From: RPQJ01 sp036277615
GTDB taxonomy: Bacteria; Pseudomonadota; Gammaproteobacteria; Steroidobacterales; Steroidobacteraceae
DNA: 16,864 bases
NCBI GenBank assembly: GCA_036277615.1
Contig: DASUMQ010000150.1
Location: 1 to 16,864, forward strand
Direction of reading: 5' to 3'
Part shown: piece by piece, positions 13,599 through 16,864 of the stretch
Layout of the letters: every line of letters begins with the position of its first letter
Numbering within the stretch: position 1 is the stretch's first letter
Made by a program: the position numbers and the translations under genes
Notes under the pieces: model-generated
What the model was told of the DNA's origin: nothing
Seen by the model: the letters and a program-made list of their open reading frames with translations, nothing else
Databases searched by the model: none

Positions 13599-16025
13599 AT
13601 GTTCACGTCCAGTCACGTTTCGGCAATGGTGGCCACGCAGACCGGGAGCAGGCGCAACGAGGTCACCATCGCACTGCGCGGCGTCGCCCTCCTCCTCCTG
13701 ACCCTCACGCTGGCGGCGCCCGCGCGAGCGCAACCCGCCTTCGCCGACGCCACCGCCACGTCGGGCCTGGCCCACAAGGGCGAGACCTATGGCGCGTCCT
13801 GGGGTGACCTGAATAACGACGGGTTTCCGGACCTGTTTGCGAGCAACCACCGGACGCGGCCGAGCCTGTTCCTGAACCGTGGCAACGGCACGTTCTACGA
13901 GACCGGACCGCAGGTGCTCACCTGGCGCAACCGGCCGAATGCCGACACGCACGGCGCCTCCTGGGCAGACATCGACAACGACGGCGACCAGGACCTGCTG
14001 GTGAGCTCGGGCACCGGCAACTTGAGCCAGCTCCTGTTCAACGAGCGCCAGCGTCTGGTCGATCGCACGCGAGAGCGTGGACTGACGACCACCAACCTGG
14101 GCGGTCGTCTGCCGGTGTGGCTCGACTACGACGACGACAAGCTCATCGACTTCGTGATGACGCAGTTCGGCGGCATCGCCAAACTCTATCGCCAGGGACC
14201 GCCCGGCTTTTTTACCGAGACGACCGGCGACGCCAAGCTGCTGTGCCTGCGCTTCCATTACGGCCAGCTGATCGACGTGACCAACGACGGCGTCGTCGAC
14301 TTCATGTGCTCCGACCAGGACCTGTTCCCGCAGAAGATCTACAACACCGAACCGCTGCCGTGGGCCAAGGTGTTCGACAGCAGCAACCCCGCGGCCTTCC
14401 TGCGACCCGTTCCACGCGCGGTCGACTCGGCGATCGCGGACTTCAACCGCGACGGTCGCGTGGACCTGTTCGTGATCGGCCGCGTGGAACTGCACCCATC
14501 GGGCGTGACGCAGAGCAGCCCGACGCATTTCGAATCGCACCTGACCGACGCCACCAAGGGGTTCCGGTTCGTCACGGCGGGCCAGGTGAAGTTCGACCTC
14601 GACTGGAACAAGCAGGACGTCCGCACCACGACCAGGTTCACCCGGATCAAGATCGGTGCGAGCGGGTGGAATCCCGCCGGCCTGCCGTTCACGCTCGATC
14701 CGTCCAACCCGGCCGTGAGCGGCATGCCCCCTGCCCCGACCACGCAGGACCAGATCCCCGTCATGCGCATCGGATACAGCCCCTCGCTGCAGCAGTGGAC
14801 CGTGGTCGTGCATTCACAGTTGTCGGAAACGTCTCCGGTCGTGTTCAGCGAGGTGTACTTCAAGATCGATTCGACCTCGGCGATCAGCGGCCTGGTTCCG
14901 ACCGGACTGGCGCCCAGCGACTTCGCGCAGCGTCCGTCGCTCATGGTCAATCGCTCGGGCGGCTTTCTCGACGAGACCGTGGCAGCCGGTCTCGATGCAC
15001 CGATCGAGTGCAGCACCGTGGCGCCCGGCGATTTCGACAACGACATGGACGTCGACCTGTACCTGGGGTGTCGCACGGGCGCGAGCAACCTGCCGAACAT
15101 CCTGTACGAGAACCTCGGCAACGGGACGTTCCGCAAGGTCGACGGGGCCGGCGGTGCGCTCGGCCCCGTCGGCGTGGCTGTCGCGAGCGGCGCGGGATGG
15201 GCCGACTCCGTCGTGACGGCCGACTACAACGTCGACGGCTTTCTCGACCTCTACCTGACCAACGGCCTGAACCTGCGCCCGCGGCTGTACGGCGGCCCGA
15301 CCAAGCTGTACCGCAACAAGGGCAACGCCAATCGCTGGATCGAGCTCGACCTCGTCGGGACCCGGTCGGAGCGCGATGCCACCGGCGCGCGCATTTTCGC
15401 GACGGCCAACGGCATCACGCAGGTTCGCGTGCAGGACGGGGGCTACCACCGCTGGTCGCAGAACCTGAAGCGCACGCACTTCGGCCTGGCCGGCGCCACC
15501 GTGGTGGACCTGCGGGTCGAATGGCCGAGTGGCGGCGTGCAGACGTTCAACGACGTGTCGACCAACAAGCTCTACCGGATCATCGAGGGTGGCGGAATCG
15601 CGGCGGTCAAGCTCGGCGTCGCGCCCGCGTATCCGTGCGGCGCTCCCCGGCTGAATGCGGCCGTGGACAAGGGCATCTTCCTCTGGCGCGACTGCCCGAC
15701 CGGCGAGTGGCGAATGAGGACCGCGGCCGCCGGCGGCAGCGCGATCTTTGCGGGGTCGTTCGATTCGAGCGCGAGCTTCGTTCGCGTGAGCGGCGTGGGG
15801 CTCAACTCTGCCGACAAACTGGACTACCAGACCAACCCGAAGCGGATCGTCTTCCGCTTCGACACGCGTGGCACGGCAACGGACGGCGTCGTGTTCCTCG
15901 CGCGCGACGGAGCGAGCACGTGTGTCAGGATCGATGCGCCGGCAGGCTCCAAGGTGCTCTACGGGCCGTTCCGCAAAGCGCTGACGCCGCCGTTCAACAT
16001 CGAGACGCAAGCCGCCTGCAACTGA
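13599..16025 (+). CDS. Exported FG-GAP/VCBS repeat protein with ASPIC/UnbV domain
   Basis: The 808-aa protein has a signal peptide (hydrophobic at about 26-40, likely cleaved after ARA at 44). Seven acidic FG-GAP-type loops that fit calcium binding follow: DLNNDGFPDL (70-79), DIDNDGDQDL (124-133), DYDDDKLIDF (176-185), DVTNDGVVDF (226-235), DFNRDGRVDL (281-290), DFDNDMDVDL (478-487) and DYNVDGFLDL (542-551), implying a beta-propeller. About 185 residues (292-477) between loops 5 and 6 contain few repeat signs and may be an inserted domain. An ASPIC/UnbV domain is at about 577-662. The last 130 residues hold Cys680, Cys699, Cys775 and Cys807, possibly two disulfides, and match nothing I recognise. 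The ATG at 13599 has GAAGG 7 nt upstream. Probably periplasmic or surface; ligand unknown. Lies 230 bp after the small exported gene, probably with its own promoter. Confidence 0.9.
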   Translation: MFTSSHVSAMVATQTGSRRNEVTIALRGVALLLLTLTLAAPARAQPAFADATATSGLAHKGETYGASWGDLNNDGFPDLFASNHRTRPSLFLNRGNGTFYETGPQVLTWRNRPNADTHGASWADIDNDGDQDLLVSSGTGNLSQLLFNERQRLVDRTRERGLTTTNLGGRLPVWLDYDDDKLIDFVMTQFGGIAKLYRQGPPGFFTETTGDAKLLCLRFHYGQLIDVTNDGVVDFMCSDQDLFPQKIYNTEPLPWAKVFDSSNPAAFLRPVPRAVDSAIADFNRDGRVDLFVIGRVELHPSGVTQSSPTHFESHLTDATKGFRFVTAGQVKFDLDWNKQDVRTTTRFTRIKIGASGWNPAGLPFTLDPSNPAVSGMPPAPTTQDQIPVMRIGYSPSLQQWTVVVHSQLSETSPVVFSEVYFKIDSTSAISGLVPTGLAPSDFAQRPSLMVNRSGGFLDETVAAGLDAPIECSTVAPGDFDNDMDVDLYLGCRTGASNLPNILYENLGNGTFRKVDGAGGALGPVGVAVASGAGWADSVVTADYNVDGFLDLYLTNGLNLRPRLYGGPTKLYRNKGNANRWIELDLVGTRSERDATGARIFATANGITQVRVQDGGYHRWSQNLKRTHFGLAGATVVDLRVEWPSGGVQTFNDVSTNKLYRIIEGGGIAAVKLGVAPAYPCGAPRLNAAVDKGIFLWRDCPTGEWRMRTAAAGGSAIFAGSFDSSASFVRVSGVGLNSADKLDYQTNPKRIVFRFDTRGTATDGVVFLARDGASTCVRIDAPAGSKVLYGPFRKALTPPFNIETQAACN

Positions 16026-16048
16026 ACGGTCCGTTCATCACCACCCGG

Positions 16049-16074
16049 CGCCCGCCCTTTGCGACGGGCGTGCG
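16049..16074. terminator. Hairpin between convergent genes, candidate terminator
   Basis: A hairpin lies in the 55-bp gap between the stops of two convergent genes. CGCCC (16053-16057) pairs with GGGCG (16066-16070) around an 8-nt loop, and after one mismatch CGC (16049-16051) pairs with GCG (16072-16074). No T-tract follows on either strand, so it is a weak intrinsic terminator at best; position is the main support. Confidence 0.35.
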
Positions 16075-16080
16075 GGTTGC

Positions 16081-16864
16081 CTACTGCGTGACGTATCGAG
16101 CGGTGTACGTGGTGTTCGTACCCGGCGTCCGGATCGTGTGGATCCTCGCGCCGCCGTCGGACCAGGACTGGAACACCCAGGTCGCGCCGGCGGACTCCTG
16201 CGGCGACACCGCCTCCAGCTTGCGCTGGATGCCCACGACGCCGACGAAGCTGTACGGCGTGGTCACCGCCTGGCCGTCGAGTTTCACCTGCAGGCCGGTC
16301 GGATTCGTCGCGAGCGTGATCGTGCGCTTGCGCGGCAGGACGTCGCGGCTCACGGTGCGGGTGAGTCCCACCGAGTCCCGCACCCGCAAGTGGATCCGAT
16401 AGAAGACGTTGGCCGACGTCTCGCCGGTCACGGGGATCTTGAACGATCCGGTCCTGGAGCCACTGACGGGCAGCAGGGCGGGATGGGTATGGCCGTCGTG
16501 GTGCAGGTTGACCCACCAGGTGAACGCACTGGCGGGTAGGACGCCGTCCTCCGGGTCATTGCCGGCGCCGGCGTATTCGATCACATTGCCGCCGGCGTAG
16601 GTCGTGCCGACCACGGGCTTGGTGATCGTCGCCGACGGCACGGCGTTCTGGATGACCGTCAGGCGCGCGGCGTCGCTCGTCACCCGGCCGAACGCGTTCG
16701 AGACCACGACGTCGAACAGCGCCCCGTTGTCGCTGAGTTGGACGTTCTTGCGCGTGTAGCCCGCGCTCGTCGCGCCCGCGATCGCGGTGCCGTTGCGACG
16801 CCACTGGAACGCCAGCGGCGCGCTGCCGCTCGCGCCGACCTTGAACGTGACGGACTGGCCGACT
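16081..16864 (-). CDS. C-terminal part of an exported Ig-like domain protein (partial)
   Basis: The frame is open from the right edge of the window to a TAG at 16081-16083, giving 261 residues of a protein whose start lies outside. The first 65 or so residues form a bacterial Ig-like domain (GQSVTFKVGASGSAPLAFQW, then DNGALFDVVVSNAFGRVTSD). Next comes a beta-rich segment with DPEDGVLPASAFTWWV and LHHDGHTHP, then RIHLRVRDSVGLTRTVSRDV, ending in a PEGA-like repeat (TNPTGLQVKLDGQAVTTPYS) and a Trp/Ser-rich end (FQSWSDGG, then NTTYTARY). From memory, similar tails occur on secreted PQQ-dependent sugar dehydrogenase-like enzymes, so the missing N-terminus may be such an enzyme; this is a guess. 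A GTG at 16707 is internal, not the start, because the Ig domain continues upstream of it. Confidence 0.8.
   Translation of the reverse strand, partial: VGQSVTFKVGASGSAPLAFQWRRNGTAIAGATSAGYTRKNVQLSDNGALFDVVVSNAFGRVTSDAARLTVIQNAVPSATITKPVVGTTYAGGNVIEYAGAGNDPEDGVLPASAFTWWVNLHHDGHTHPALLPVSGSRTGSFKIPVTGETSANVFYRIHLRVRDSVGLTRTVSRDVLPRKRTITLATNPTGLQVKLDGQAVTTPYSFVGVVGIQRKLEAVSPQESAGATWVFQSWSDGGARIHTIRTPGTNTTYTARYVTQ

Noticed and set aside
14117..16402. 761-codon open frame on the plus strand over the FG-GAP gene
   Set aside because: It overlaps the FG-GAP gene in another frame and extends antisense to the Ig-like gene; the sequence is an Arg/Pro-rich shift of the real protein.
1..16864. CRISPR array, tRNA, insertion sequence or integration site
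   Set aside because: No spaced direct repeats, cloverleaf, transposase or integrase motifs were found on reading both strands.

Overview
The window is GC-rich, tightly packed chromosomal DNA that looks proteobacterial, most likely a gammaproteobacterium. The evidence is a Pseudomonas-type (class II-like) PHA synthase beside a medium-chain-length PHA depolymerase, a YbiT-type ABC-F protein, a CsdA/DeaD-type helicase and a TonB-domain protein. I cannot place it further. Base composition and coding style look uniform. I see no tRNA, rRNA, insertion sequence, CRISPR array or integrase.

Layout from left to right. (1) At 1-621 on the minus strand is the N-terminal part of an unrecognised membrane-anchored protein that runs off the left edge. 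(2) A 180-bp divergent region holds a 17-bp inverted repeat, followed by phaC (802-2490) and phaZ (2559-3434) on the plus strand: synthesis and mobilisation of polyhydroxyalkanoate. (3) phaZ ends 9 bp inside the tail of a convergent DUF2231 membrane-protein gene (3426-3902, minus). (4) The minus strand then carries ybiT (5783-7387) followed by deaD (4032-5768), only 14 bp apart, a translation/RNA-remodelling pair. Two palindromes centred 21 bp apart lie upstream of ybiT.

(5) The most unusual part is a four-gene minus-strand operon at 7551-12657. In transcription order it encodes: a 711-aa protein with an N-terminal degenerate receiver-like domain, one membrane segment, three related helical repeats and a C-terminal TonB domain; a 698-aa membrane sensor kinase with PAS, HPt and CheA-type ATPase regions but no CheW-like domain; a single-domain CheY-like receiver; and a CheX-like phosphatase. 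The first two genes overlap by 4 bp and the others are 26 and 6 bp apart. The layout suggests a complete phosphorelay (sensor, phosphotransfer, receiver, phosphatase) tied to a TonB-like envelope protein, with no flagellar, pilus, MCP or CheW gene in the window.

(6) On the plus strand, after a 324-bp divergent intergenic region, come a 128-aa exported protein with two cysteines (12982-13368) and an 808-aa exported FG-GAP/ASPIC-UnbV protein (13599-16025). (7) At 16081-16864 on the minus strand is the C-terminal part of a large exported protein with an Ig-like domain, convergent with the FG-GAP gene across a small hairpin.

All functional names rest on reading conserved motifs by eye; no database search was run.
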